A DNA stretch of 64,000 nucleotides, taken from contig CAYVBJ010000003.1 in the NCBI GenBank assembly GCA_964449075.1, positions 1-64,000 on the forward strand, written 5' to 3'. Each line of letters opens with the position of its first letter. The stretch's first letter is position 1. The stretch comes from CAYVBJ01 sp964449075 (GTDB taxonomy: Bacteria; Bacteroidota; Rhodothermia; Balneolales; Balneolaceae). The notes under the pieces are model-generated. The model was not told the DNA's origin, searched no databases, and saw nothing but the letters and a program-made list of their open reading frames with translations. The translations under genes and the position numbers were made by a program. This document shows, piece after piece, positions 18,774-27,858 of this stretch.

Positions 18774-20246
18774 TTAGCTCTTCCGCACCAAAGAATATTC
18801 TTTCATTATTATCTCTTTAAGTTCCAGGGCTTTCTCATTAAGAACTTTAACTTTATCAAAATCAATATTGGTATTGATTTTTTGCATGCGCAAATGATCG
18901 GTTTCATTGTGAAACATAGGCATGATACCGGCAATAATAAAACCTTTGCTTTTCAGATAACCGGTAGCAGCATTCACCCAGGGATCATTAAGTGGCAAAT
19001 CGATATATACAGAATTTAAAATTAAGCCTTTCAAACTCTCAAATAGCCGAAAAAGAGAACTTTCGAACGTATTACCATACTTTCTGACAATGATCAGAGC
19101 AACATTAGAATCATATTTTATTTTAAGTTGTAAATCTGTTTTACCCTCAGGCGTACTGACTCTATCGGGTAATTGCTGAAATTGAGGCTTTATTTTGAAT
19201 TGGGAATAGAGTTTTTTTAGTATTGATTCATATGATTCCGGTAAATAGACGGATCTGTCCCACTCTTCAGAAAGCGGTAAGTAATCTAAAACAACACTCA
19301 ATGGATCTTTTAGTGTATTATCCATATGTACAAATACATAAGCAGGCAGGTTTCCGAGAATAATGGCTGTACTGATAAATCCAAACTTGGTATTTACTAT
19401 TTGACTAATCAGGTGAATACTAACAGCAGTACCGTATAGCCCGATCAGCCCTTTTTTTCGGCTTGTATCAATAAGATTGTTAAGCATCTTCTTCATCAAA
19501 CCTCTTTTACGATGATTTGGCGTAACTACAGCTTCCCCCACCTCACCGATCAGGGAATTCTCTTTTTTAATAACAGCAAAATACCCGGCTGGTTTACTGT
19601 TTGCCGTTCTTGCAATTACTCCGAACTTTAGCTCATTCCGAATTGCCATTCCCACCCGCATCGGGAAATAAAGATCATCTTTATAGTAAGAATAATCGTA
19701 TGTACGGTAAATTAACTTACAAATATCTTCCGCATCATCTGCTGTTGCAGGTGTAAACAGATAGATGGGTTCTGTATCCAAATCATTTTCACTGTTATCA
19801 GACAGGTTTTTTTTAGCAATTATACTCTCTATATGGTCCGATTTTAATTCTTTGACTATCCGAAACTCCCTGCCGTCTTCTCCCTTGTCTAAAAAAAGGA
19901 AATTATCTGTCAGCTTCTTAGCTATTTTAAGATTTACCTCTCCGAAGTCATCATTTATATTTTTATTTTTATTTGACCGGGAATTCAAATAAGCTTTTTC
20001 AACTCCATCCTGGTCTTTAATAACGATTTCAATTTCAGAAATTCGGTAATGATACCAAATCTCAATATTTCCACCCCGGTTTTGAGTGGCATTATAAATG
20101 ATATTTGTTAATAATTCATCAACGGCCAGTGATAATGCCGCAGAATTTTCAGAGTTCATACCAATATTTATGCACCACTTATACGTGAAGTCAGTGGCTG
20201 ATCCTATCAAGTCAACCTTTCTCTGAAGATTTAAATGCGCATTCAT
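18774..20246 (-). CDS. Fusion of an RsbW-like ATPase domain and a GNAT acetyltransferase
   Basis: The 490-residue product joins two recognisable parts. Residues 1-135 look like the HATPase_c_2 fold of anti-sigma/serine kinases, with an N-box DELLTN (E44, N48) and a DQDG segment (78-81). Residues 161-320 look like a GNAT acetyltransferase, with acetyl-CoA loop motif VVTPNHRKRGLMKKML (240-255). A further region of about 170 residues (320-490) is not recognised. There is no sensor or sigma-factor domain. The gene lies 71 bp after a GT81-like glycosyltransferase on the same strand, so the two may share an operon. A regulatory or protein-modifying role linked to that enzyme is inference. The start at 20246 has no strong ribosome-binding site. 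Confidence 0.7.
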   Translation of the reverse strand: MNAHLNLQRKVDLIGSATDFTYKWCINIGMNSENSAALSLAVDELLTNIIYNATQNRGGNIEIWYHYRISEIEIVIKDQDGVEKAYLNSRSNKNKNINDDFGEVNLKIAKKLTDNFLFLDKGEDGREFRIVKELKSDHIESIIAKKNLSDNSENDLDTEPIYLFTPATADDAEDICKLIYRTYDYSYYKDDLYFPMRVGMAIRNELKFGVIARTANSKPAGYFAVIKKENSLIGEVGEAVVTPNHRKRGLMKKMLNNLIDTSRKKGLIGLYGTAVSIHLISQIVNTKFGFISTAIILGNLPAYVFVHMDNTLKDPLSVVLDYLPLSEEWDRSVYLPESYESILKKLYSQFKIKPQFQQLPDRVSTPEGKTDLQLKIKYDSNVALIIVRKYGNTFESSLFRLFESLKGLILNSVYIDLPLNDPWVNAATGYLKSKGFIIAGIMPMFHNETDHLRMQKINTNIDFDKVKVLNEKALELKEIIMKEYSLVRKS

Positions 20247-20317
20247 CCCTCACCCGTAAATTTTGGAGTTAATATGTACTAGCGAATGGACGGATAGCAG
20301 ATACAGATATCTCTGAA

Positions 20318-21586
20318 TTATTCAGATCCGGCCAGCATTGCGGCAACTCTTCCGCCTCCATTTTCTTTAATAGACTGATCCCATCTATTGATCAAATATT
20401 CTTTTTCACTCTCAAACGACCGGTTAACATTTTCAAGATAGTCTTCTGCCTCCTGCATATTCATATCCAGCGTTTTATTCACAAAGACAAGAGTTCTGGA
20501 ATGATAAAATGGAATCAGCATTTCAATAAGTTCATCACGATCCATCATTTCATTGTGATAGGCAATACTGAAATCAAACAGCACTCTGGCCCACACGGAA
20601 CTCGGATAATAAAACTCTTCCATTTCTAGATCTTTTATTTTATTTATTTCTTTCCATGTGGTATCCGATAAAACCTTTTTCCAGCTATCACTATACATCT
20701 CAAACCCTTTCATGATTGATTTATATAACTGATCGCGGCTGACAGATACATTTGGTATAGCGAGGTCCTGCCCTAAACCAAAACCATAGATAACACTCGG
20801 TTTTGACATTTTACTTTCTTTCCATAAATAAGCAAAATCACCCATGAGTTGAAAAATAGTACCCACAACCTCCGAAAACATCGGCCCCAGGTCACTTGCA
20901 GGATCTTTTGGATTGTGAATCTTAGGAGAACCCATAAACGTCTGACATACTTTAAATTTTCTGCCAATTGCTATTGTCGTCATCCAGATATCGATTCCAA
21001 ATTGCGTTACACTTTTTGTCCGGGTTTTTTCAATAAGGTAGTTCCTTGCAAGCATTCCTGAAATTCCGAAGTCACCGGCAATTGGTTGCCGAACTCTTAG
21101 CCCGTACAGCGTTCTCAACATCGGGTATGCGATGTTATTTGTTATGGTTCCGTCATACTTATGCCGCAAATAGACAGGTACCACATAATCATAACCGTCA
21201 AAAAGAGGAGCTACAAGATTTTCGACCCATTCGGGCGTAATACTTTTCAAATCAGCATCCACCATAATGATTGCTTTTGCTTTAAGTTCTGAAGCAACCT
21301 GAAACAGGTTAATGATATTCTGGCCTTTTCCAAGAACTCCTTCCGGGGTTGTGACATAGATTTTTGGAACATCCGTATCTGTATTTAAAAACACATCCTT
21401 TGTTCCGTCTTCCGAATGATTATCTACGTTTACTATACATGAAGTTTTATCGGGATAATACTCCTGCAAACCCCTGCTTACAATTTCCGTTGGCACATGA
21501 ATAGAATCGGCTTCATTTAAAGATGGAATACCGACAACAATATCTGCAGATGAAATATTCTCAGGATTTGAAATTTCAAAGATCAT
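20318..21586 (-). CDS. GT81-like glycosyltransferase (glucosylglycerate / glucosyl-phosphoglycerate synthase type)
   Basis: The 422-residue protein has a GT-A fold. Visible motifs are GIPSLNEADSI (19-29), VDNHSEDGTKD (54-64), the GKG loop (86-88), the metal-binding DAD (110-112), and RHKYDGTITN (141-150) with QPIAGDFGIS (167-176). The last two are typical of glucosyl-3-phosphoglycerate and glucosylglycerate synthases (GT81), which make charged osmolytes from a sugar nucleotide and glycerate or phosphoglycerate. No matching phosphatase gene is adjacent, so direct synthesis with glycerate, or a partner elsewhere, is possible. The acceptor cannot be fixed from sequence. It is upstream of the ATPase-GNAT fusion and divergent from purE. 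Confidence 0.72.
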   Translation of the reverse strand: MIFEISNPENISSADIVVGIPSLNEADSIHVPTEIVSRGLQEYYPDKTSCIVNVDNHSEDGTKDVFLNTDTDVPKIYVTTPEGVLGKGQNIINLFQVASELKAKAIIMVDADLKSITPEWVENLVAPLFDGYDYVVPVYLRHKYDGTITNNIAYPMLRTLYGLRVRQPIAGDFGISGMLARNYLIEKTRTKSVTQFGIDIWMTTIAIGRKFKVCQTFMGSPKIHNPKDPASDLGPMFSEVVGTIFQLMGDFAYLWKESKMSKPSVIYGFGLGQDLAIPNVSVSRDQLYKSIMKGFEMYSDSWKKVLSDTTWKEINKIKDLEMEEFYYPSSVWARVLFDFSIAYHNEMMDRDELIEMLIPFYHSRTLVFVNKTLDMNMQEAEDYLENVNRSFESEKEYLINRWDQSIKENGGGRVAAMLAGSE

Positions 21587-21653
21587 ATTTGAGTAGAATT
21601 TTTTTAGTCAGTAGTTAAGTAGTTATATTTTATACGATAATGTATTTTTCAAA

Positions 21654-21684
21654 TTGCGCTTATGCAAATAAAAAGTGTTATAAT
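21654..21684 (+). promoter_or_regulatory. Possible purE promoter
   Basis: TTGCGC (21654-21659) and TATAAT (21679-21684) are separated by 19 bp. The -10 region can also be read as a TAnnATTT element of the Bacteroidota kind. It lies about 60 bp before the purE ATG, inside the 159-bp divergent intergenic region. The spacing is longer than the classical 17 bp, so this is tentative. Confidence 0.35.
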
Positions 21685-21745
21685 TTCTTTTAAAATCAGA
21701 TCGAAACTATAATTAAATTTTAAAGTCAGATAAGTATAAAATATT

Positions 21746-22234
21746 ATGGCGGATAAACCATTGATTGGGATTTTGATGGGTAGTGACAGCGATTGGCCCA
21801 CAATGAAAGAGGCTGCAGAGATTCTAGACGAGTTTAATATTCAGTATGAAAAGAAGGTGGTTTCGGCACATCGTACTCCTGACCTGATGGCCCGGTACGG
21901 CAAAGAAGCCAGAGATCGCGGAATTAAAATAATCATTGCAGGAGCAGGCGGTGCCGCTCATCTGCCCGGAATGCTCTCTGCCTATACCACGCTGCCGGTG
22001 ATCGGTGTGCCTGTTAAAACATCAGCACTTGGAGGTCTCGACAGTCTTTACTCTATTGTTCAAATGCCAAATGGTGTACCGGTCGCTACAGTAGCTATCG
22101 GTAAAGCTAAAAATGCAGGCCTTCTGGCTTTGAGAATGCTCGGTATGAATGACCGGGACATTTCGGAGAAATTGCAGGAATATGCAGATAAAATGGCTGA
22201 TGATTCGCGGAAAAAGACAAAAAACTTACAGTAG
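21746..22234 (+). CDS. purE: N5-carboxyaminoimidazole ribonucleotide mutase
   Basis: The 162-residue protein is a full-length class I PurE. It has GSDSDWP (12-18), the SAHRTP motif with catalytic H42, and GAGGAAHLPGM for substrate binding. It interconverts N5-CAIR and CAIR in purine biosynthesis and acts in the cytoplasm. The partner purK is not in this window; the gene stands alone, with its 3' end only 4 bp from the convergent photolyase gene. The identity is firm because class I PurE is highly conserved. Confidence 0.96.
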   Translation: MADKPLIGILMGSDSDWPTMKEAAEILDEFNIQYEKKVVSAHRTPDLMARYGKEARDRGIKIIIAGAGGAAHLPGMLSAYTTLPVIGVPVKTSALGGLDSLYSIVQMPNGVPVATVAIGKAKNAGLLALRMLGMNDRDISEKLQEYADKMADDSRKKTKNLQ

Positions 22235-22238
22235 GTTT

Positions 22239-23702
22239 TCAGCCGCCATATTTTTCCACGTAGTTTTTTAATTTTACCTTTTTCCGGGTACTTTTACTTG
22301 TCATATATCGTAATTTTCCGAATACCGGCCTCTCCTGCCATGCACGATCAAATCGTCCGAAACACCAGAAGATTCCTGAATAGCTGTTGGGGTCTCTGCC
22401 GTCGATTGCGTATGTATTATTAAGATCAATAAGATATTGCAATGCCGTTTCATAGTCCGGCGTCCACTCAATAACTTTTTTTCCCCATAACATGCGAAGA
22501 TAGTTGTGAATTATACCCTCTTCCCTGAGTTGCGTCTGAGCTGCATTCCAGATATCATCATGTGTGTTCGACTGTTCCAGTTCTTCATAACTGTAAATCC
22601 ATTCACGCTTGTCATCTCTGTGCTGATCCATCGTTTTGAGCGCCCAGTCAGGCAGGCTTTCAAGCTGATCATAGTCCGGCCGGTGATGCGCAAAATGAAA
22701 CCCAACCTCTCGCCAGGTGATCACTTCATCCAGAAAGCTGTCGATATTCGGATTTCCGTTGAAAAAACCTCCGGTAGAACCTTTGTTAAATGTGATTTTA
22801 TCAAGATCCCAGCCATCCGGTTGATAGTCGAGAACAGTTTTTACTATTTCATATTCAGAAATCTTGCCAAAATGAAGCCAGGGACTGAGCTGACTGGTTT
22901 TGTTTTCATCGGGATCATTTCTTTTCTCATCATACTCAAGCAACCCGTTTTTGACAAACTGGCCCAGCATTCCGAGTGCCGCAGCCCGCCCGCCATGCCA
23001 TTCAACCGGGATTACATCTTTTTTGATACTGAGCTTTTCAATTGTTCCTTCTATATCGTTCAATGACCTTTCAGCATCCGGCAGATCCCTGAAGTACTCT
23101 TCTTTTATTTTTACTGCAGTTTGATTGTGAAGGTTCTCAAGCGGATCTTTTTCAGGCGGATTCGTGAAAACCTCGATGAAATTCTTCTGCATAATTTTGC
23201 GAAAGAAATAGGCACTGTATGGATCTTTATCAGTTAAACCGAGAGGTATCAGACCGTTACTGTCGACAGTGATATATGGGATCCCCAACTCACCGGGCAG
23301 ATTCTCGTTCCGTTTTCTCATAATGAAAACAGGATATTCGTCAGTAACAATCATAGAGGCATTTCGGCTCAGTCCCTTGAGCAGAGTTTGATACTGCCCT
23401 GTCTCCTCTTCTACAAAAGATATGTAGTTTATTTTTTCCTGTTGAGCGAACTCCAGGTGCTCTTTCATACCCTGCATCATAAATGTATGAGTGCGCCTGG
23501 TGGCCCAGGGATAGTCGCATGAGAAAGCTTCCAGAATCAGAAGTGGTTTATCTAATTTGTTTGCCCATGCAACTGCATATTCAAGGGCAAAATTGTAATG
23601 GAAACGCCGGTTGATCTGCATCCAGTATAAAACGTATTCACCATCGGGATAAGGATTCTGATTGTTTCGTTTAAAAACCCTGTGACTGTTGATATTTTTC
23701 AT
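22239..23702 (-). CDS. Class II deoxyribodipyrimidine photolyase
   Basis: This 487-residue protein has the photolyase alpha/beta N-terminal domain (about 20-170) and an FAD-binding helical domain. Class II marks are SQLSPWLHFGKIS, the NYLRMLWGKK segment and DGRDPNSYSGIFWCFGRFDRAW near the C-terminus (about 435-457). The enzyme uses blue light and reduced FAD to split cyclobutane pyrimidine dimers. The class II sequence differs clearly from the class I PhrB and cryptochrome families. It is a single gene, convergent with purE. The C-terminal lysine-rich tail (KSTRKKVKLKN) is common in this class. Confidence 0.92.
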   Translation of the reverse strand: MKNINSHRVFKRNNQNPYPDGEYVLYWMQINRRFHYNFALEYAVAWANKLDKPLLILEAFSCDYPWATRRTHTFMMQGMKEHLEFAQQEKINYISFVEEETGQYQTLLKGLSRNASMIVTDEYPVFIMRKRNENLPGELGIPYITVDSNGLIPLGLTDKDPYSAYFFRKIMQKNFIEVFTNPPEKDPLENLHNQTAVKIKEEYFRDLPDAERSLNDIEGTIEKLSIKKDVIPVEWHGGRAAALGMLGQFVKNGLLEYDEKRNDPDENKTSQLSPWLHFGKISEYEIVKTVLDYQPDGWDLDKITFNKGSTGGFFNGNPNIDSFLDEVITWREVGFHFAHHRPDYDQLESLPDWALKTMDQHRDDKREWIYSYEELEQSNTHDDIWNAAQTQLREEGIIHNYLRMLWGKKVIEWTPDYETALQYLIDLNNTYAIDGRDPNSYSGIFWCFGRFDRAWQERPVFGKLRYMTSKSTRKKVKLKNYVEKYGG

Positions 23703-24250
23703 GGTTATGCAAACAGTTTGCTATTGAAATCAATTCCATTGCATCGACTCCCGCTCAACCGCCAAGCCACCAGCCGAAATAAAACTGAGTTGGAGGCTGT
23801 CCAAAAAGATGTAATTGTTTTATGGGTACCTTAATAATTAAAGTTGAGCTGCGGTCAACTACACTTTTTGGACAGCCTCTCCCTTTCGGGATTATATCGT
23901 CATTTTGATGCGCACTGAAACGTAACGCAGAATACCGGTTGTAAACCATCTGCCTGAACACCTGTAAAGGATGTCTCCAGTCCGGATACAGACGATCTAT
24001 GCTTAACACAAGACTGAAAATCTGTAAAGACACAAACCGTAAGCTGCTGTAAAATCTTGACACAAAATCCACCAGGCTGAAGGCCTGGAACAGGAAATAC
24101 CATCAACATGCGCAACAATTCAATTCCGGCCGGCTGCAGTTGCACCGAAATCTGCCCGGTCATCCTTATCTTCATCAGAATCTAACCTGACCTGCTGCTG
24201 GCCTTCAGATTGCAAACCCGGATCCTCTCCGTCCATCAAGGCAACAAACT
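23703..24250. other. Gene-poor region with MITE-like element
   Basis: This is 548 bp between the photolyase and hmgA genes. It holds the 87-bp inverted-repeat element described separately and a short hairpin (CCAGGC/GCCTGG, 24072-24088). Only short overlapping minus-strand reading frames without recognisable domains are present. No RNA gene or complete ORF is supported. It may be a decayed insertion site. Confidence 0.5.
23793..23879. mobile_element. 87-bp MITE-like element with 16-bp perfect terminal inverted repeats
   Basis: GAGGCTGTCCAAAAAG at 23793-23808 is matched exactly in inverted orientation at 23864-23879. The next bases inside (GTAATTG versus GTAGTTG) are also related. Ends beginning GAGGCTGTC are typical of several DDE insertion-sequence families. 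No transposase is encoded in the 55 bp between the ends, so this is a non-autonomous element or an IS remnant. No clear target-site duplication is seen. Confidence 0.65.
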
Positions 24251-25408
24251 CTACGCATGCGGAATCCATGAATAGGGATACTCACCTTCATCCATGTCCC
24301 TGGCTGTTTCGGTAAGGTAGAGCGGACGAAACGTGTCAATCATCACTGCATACTCTTCGGTACCCTCTTTACCGATGCTTTTTTCAACTGTACCGGGGTG
24401 CGGGCCGTGCGGAATACCACCCGGATGATGCGTGATACTTGCATACTCAAGACCTTTGCGACTCATAAACTCACCCTCCACATAATAGAGAACTTCATCG
24501 GAGTCTACATTTGAGTGATTATAGGGTGCCGGTATAGACTCAGGATGGTAGTCGTATTTTCTCGGGCAAAAAGAGCAAATCACATAATTATTAGCAGCAA
24601 ACGTCTGATGAACCGGTGGCGGCTGATGAATACGCCCCGTTATCGGTTCAAAATCCTTCATACTAAAAATCCACGGATAGAGATACCCATCCCAGCCAAC
24701 AATATCAAATGGATGATATTCAAATGTGTAGTGGTGGTACCGGTTCTGCTTTTTAATCCTGACCTCGAACTCCCCCTCTTCATCATGCATTAATGGATCT
24801 TCAGGCAGGTGAAAATCTCGCTCACAGAACGGACTGTGTTCCATAAACTGCCCCATTGAGTTGAGATAACGATTCGGAAATCCAATCGGACCTGTAGAGT
24901 CGATCGTAAGCATTCGTCCTTTCCCGGTTTCAAAAACTATTCTGTAGGTAGTTCCCCGCGGAATGTAGATGTAATCAAACGGTTTGAAAGTCAGTCTGCC
25001 AAAAACAGATTGAAGATACCCGGTACCTTCGTGAATAAAAAGCATCTCATCATGTTCACCATTTCGATAGAAATAGTCCATCGGCTGATCCGGCAGGCAT
25101 AGCCCTATCCGGATATCATCATTAAAAAGAATCACCTTTCTGCCTAAAACAGGATCACCTTCGTGTTTTATATCATGTGTAAGCAGGTGATGATGCCGGA
25201 GCAGTCCTTCTTTCCATGGTTTTACATCTATCTCATTTCCCTTTTGAACTTTTTTTACAGTTGTTGGCGGGTGATTATGATAGAGAAGAGATGAGGTTCC
25301 ATGAAATCCTTCAGTTCCAAAAAGTTCTTCCGTATACAATTCACCATCTTTTTTACGGAATTGAGTATGCCGTTTGTGAGGAATTAGCCCAAGTTTATGG
25401 TAATACAT
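24251..25408 (-). CDS. hmgA: Homogentisate 1,2-dioxygenase
   Basis: The 385-residue protein has the double cupin layout of homogentisate dioxygenase in its shorter Bacteroidota form. Near the C-terminus is the histidine-rich metal region HHPGGIPHGPHPGTVE (327-342), with the Tyr/His/Glu ligand pattern of the family. The N-terminal part (MYYHKLGLIPHKRHTQFR) is also characteristic. The enzyme opens the ring of homogentisate to maleylacetoacetate with Fe(II) and O2, in tyrosine and phenylalanine breakdown. The hpd gene, encoding the preceding enzyme, lies upstream on the same strand after a 149-bp AT-rich gap. Maleylacetoacetate isomerase and fumarylacetoacetase are not seen here. Confidence 0.92.
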   Translation of the reverse strand: MYYHKLGLIPHKRHTQFRKKDGELYTEELFGTEGFHGTSSLLYHNHPPTTVKKVQKGNEIDVKPWKEGLLRHHHLLTHDIKHEGDPVLGRKVILFNDDIRIGLCLPDQPMDYFYRNGEHDEMLFIHEGTGYLQSVFGRLTFKPFDYIYIPRGTTYRIVFETGKGRMLTIDSTGPIGFPNRYLNSMGQFMEHSPFCERDFHLPEDPLMHDEEGEFEVRIKKQNRYHHYTFEYHPFDIVGWDGYLYPWIFSMKDFEPITGRIHQPPPVHQTFAANNYVICSFCPRKYDYHPESIPAPYNHSNVDSDEVLYYVEGEFMSRKGLEYASITHHPGGIPHGPHPGTVEKSIGKEGTEEYAVMIDTFRPLYLTETARDMDEGEYPYSWIPHA

Positions 25409-25420
25409 CTATTCAATGTT

Positions 25421-25545
25421 GAATTAATAATTAAGATTTAAGAATTAAGAATTGAATCGATTCAATTTGAAAATAATAGCAACCAAACCAAGATTTTACG
25501 GGAAATTAATATTCTTAATTTTTAATTGTTAATTTTAAATTATCA
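25421..25545. repeat. AT-rich AATTAA repeat cluster between hpd and hmgA
   Basis: Two blocks (25421-25460 and 25503-25545) are built from units such as AATTAATAATTAAG and TTCTTAATTTTTAATTG, the second roughly inverted relative to the first. A similar block lies before the phosphohexomutase gene at 57262-57300. They may form a long weak hairpin in the hpd-hmgA intergenic transcript. Confidence 0.5.
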
Positions 25546-25557
25546 GTTCATCGTTTC

Positions 25558-26703
25558 CTAAAGATTTCCCCTCAGTTCCTGTTCACGTTCAATTGACTCA
25601 AACAATGCCTTGAAATTACCCTTACCAAAGCCCCTCGCTCCTTTCCTCTGTATGATCTCAAAAAAGAGGGTGGGTCGGTCTACGATCGGTTTGGTAAATA
25701 TTTGAAGCAGGTATCCTTCATCATCCCTGTCTACAAGAATACCCAGCTTAGCCAGTTTATCTATCGGTTCATCGATTTTACCAACTCTCTGTTCCAGTTT
25801 TTCATAGTATGTGGTTGGCACATAGAGAAAATCAAGACCACGCTTTTTCAGCAGTTCAACGGTTGCAATAATATCACCTGATAACAGTGCAATGTGCTGA
25901 ACACCGGGACCCCCATAGTAATCCAGGTACTCTTCAATCTGTGATTTTCTTTTTCCTTCAGCTGGCTCGTTTATAGGAAATTTAATCATTCCGCGTCCGC
26001 CGGCCATCACTTTGCTCATTAGTGCCGAATACTCAGTTGAAATGTCTTTGTCATCAAAATGGATGTATTGGGTAAACCCCATGATATCCCTGTAAAATGA
26101 TACCCACTGATTCATTTTTCCAAATTCCACGTTTCCGACACAGTGATCTACAAAATGCAGTCCCGCCGGTTCGATATCATTTAAAACAGAATTTCTTTTC
26201 TCAAATCCGGGTTTAAACAGCCCTTTGTATTTGTTTCGGTTAATAAATGTGTGGATGGTATCGCCATAGGTGGCAATGGAGGCGACTCTCAAAACCCCCT
26301 GCTCGTCTTTCAAATCCTGAGGTTCCGAAACGGGCTGTGCGCCTCTTTTTACAGTTTCATGATACGCCCTGTCCACATCTTCGACATGCATGGCTATGTC
26401 TCTCACCCCGTCCCCGTGCTTATTCAAATGCCCGGCTATTTTTGTATCACTTTTTAGAGGAGCAGAAAGCACAAGCCTGATATTACCCTGTTCAAGATAA
26501 TATGAGGATCTGTCACGAACACCGGTTTCAAGTCCGCTGTACGCTACCAGGTCAAAACCGAATATCGTTTGAAAATAGTGGCAAGCCTGTTTGGCATTGC
26601 CCACATACAATTCAATATAATCGATATCCTGTAGTCCAAGATGATCGTCAAATTTTTCCTCAACCGGACGTTGAATTGTTGCTTCATCTGCATGGCTATT
26701 CAT
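25558..26703 (-). CDS. hpd: 4-Hydroxyphenylpyruvate dioxygenase
   Basis: The 381-residue protein has two VOC-fold halves. The C-terminal half carries the three Fe(II) ligands H187 (VDHCVGN), H270 (VQHIALL) and E349 (FFEIIQR). A C-terminal GARGFGKGNFKALFESIE segment closes the active site, as in all HPPDs. It converts 4-hydroxyphenylpyruvate to homogentisate, feeding HmgA. The start is unusually well supported for this window: GGAGG at 26708-26712 (minus strand) lies four bases before the ATG. A short inverted repeat (TGCAT/ATGCA, 26761-26776) lies about 60 bp upstream and could be an operator. Confidence 0.95.
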   Translation of the reverse strand: MNSHADEATIQRPVEEKFDDHLGLQDIDYIELYVGNAKQACHYFQTIFGFDLVAYSGLETGVRDRSSYYLEQGNIRLVLSAPLKSDTKIAGHLNKHGDGVRDIAMHVEDVDRAYHETVKRGAQPVSEPQDLKDEQGVLRVASIATYGDTIHTFINRNKYKGLFKPGFEKRNSVLNDIEPAGLHFVDHCVGNVEFGKMNQWVSFYRDIMGFTQYIHFDDKDISTEYSALMSKVMAGGRGMIKFPINEPAEGKRKSQIEEYLDYYGGPGVQHIALLSGDIIATVELLKKRGLDFLYVPTTYYEKLEQRVGKIDEPIDKLAKLGILVDRDDEGYLLQIFTKPIVDRPTLFFEIIQRKGARGFGKGNFKALFESIEREQELRGNL

Positions 26704-26961
26704 AATTCCTCCATTTATTTAATTCACCATATAAAAATTCCAAAAATCAGTGCCTAAGGGTGCATCTATTCATGCAACCTTCTCTCGTCGTTTCCCTTTT
26801 TAATATAATAATTACAACATACGAAAATTGGAAGCGCTTTTTATAATGATATTATTACTGCAGCAAATAACAAGGTTATTACTGTACGGTGCATGTACGT
26901 TTCGTTATAATCGAATTTCAGGGAGAAGAAGTAAACAGACCGCCAAAATCATCTTTCTGTT

Positions 26962-27855
26962 TTAGTCCTCTGGATAGATAGATTTTTTTGCAGCCAGTAA
27001 AGTGTTTTTCATCAGCATTGCAACAGTCATCGGCCCCACACCGCCCGGTACGGGTGTAATCCAGCTTGCCTTTTCTTTTACGCTTTCAAAATCGCAGTCT
27101 CCGACAAGTTTGTATCCCTTTTCACTGGTTTCGTCAGCAACTCGATTGATGCCAACATCAATCACAACTACTCCCTCTTTTACCATTTCGCCTTTGATCA
27201 TATTTGGCTGACCGGCTGCAACCACGAGAATATCGGCAGAAATTGTATGCTGGGTAAGATCTTTCGTGTATTTATGGCAGATTGTGGTAGTTGCTTTACC
27301 CGAACTGTTTTCGCGGGAGAGCATGATCGCCATCGGTGATCCAACGATATTGCTTGCACCAACAACCACTGCGTGTTTACTTTTCACCTGGATACTGTAG
27401 TACTTGAATAGTTCAAAAATACCCGCAGGTGTGCATGATTTAAAAGTCGGCTGGTCGACAGCAAGCCTGCCCACATTCATTGGGTGAAATCCGTCCACAT
27501 CCTTTTTGAAGTCGATACATTCAATAACGTCATGGGATGAGAGATGGGTCGGGAGAGGCAGCTGAACGAGAATACCGTCTACAGAGTCATCCCGGTTAAA
27601 ACCGCGGATTACACTTTTCAGTTCTTTCGCGGAAACCGTATCTGGAAGATGGGCTGTGCCTGTTTTAATACCAACATCATTACAGGCGCGTGTTTTAGCT
27701 CCGATATAAACCGTTGATGCCGGATCATTTCCAATTTGTATCACTTGTATGTAGGGAGCTCTGTTCCCCGCTTCTATCCACTTCGATACATCATCGCGAA
27801 TCTGGTTTCTGGTTAGTTCAGCTACTTTTTTACCGTCTATAATTTGTGCAGGCAT
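26962..27855 (-). CDS. folD: Bifunctional methylenetetrahydrofolate dehydrogenase / cyclohydrolase
   Basis: The 297-residue protein has FolD motifs in order: the YIGAKTRACNDVGI segment (near 51-64) with the catalytic lysine, VQLPLPTHL (near 97), the dinucleotide-binding GASNIVGSPMAIML (near 167) and the PGGVGPMTVAMLMKNT signature near the C-terminus. It interconverts methylene-, methenyl- and formyl-tetrahydrofolate in one-carbon metabolism. It is the last gene of a tight minus-strand group (ptsN, dacB, ntrC-like, folD), only 3 bp after the regulator gene, so it is probably co-transcribed. Confidence 0.95.
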   Translation of the reverse strand: MPAQIIDGKKVAELTRNQIRDDVSKWIEAGNRAPYIQVIQIGNDPASTVYIGAKTRACNDVGIKTGTAHLPDTVSAKELKSVIRGFNRDDSVDGILVQLPLPTHLSSHDVIECIDFKKDVDGFHPMNVGRLAVDQPTFKSCTPAGIFELFKYYSIQVKSKHAVVVGASNIVGSPMAIMLSRENSSGKATTTICHKYTKDLTQHTISADILVVAAGQPNMIKGEMVKEGVVVIDVGINRVADETSEKGYKLVGDCDFESVKEKASWITPVPGGVGPMTVAMLMKNTLLAAKKSIYPED

Positions 27856-27858
27856 GAT

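Noticed and set aside
23880..24100. Cobalamin riboswitch near the hmgA 3' end
   Set aside because: No convincing B12 box or conserved core, and it would not lie upstream of any B12-related gene.
23755..24175. Overlapping minus-strand reading frames as a protein-coding gene
   Set aside because: Two frames overlap each other and the MITE, with no recognisable domain or start signal.
25421..25545. AT-rich repeats as a CRISPR array
   Set aside because: No regular spacers or conserved repeat length, and no cas genes nearby.
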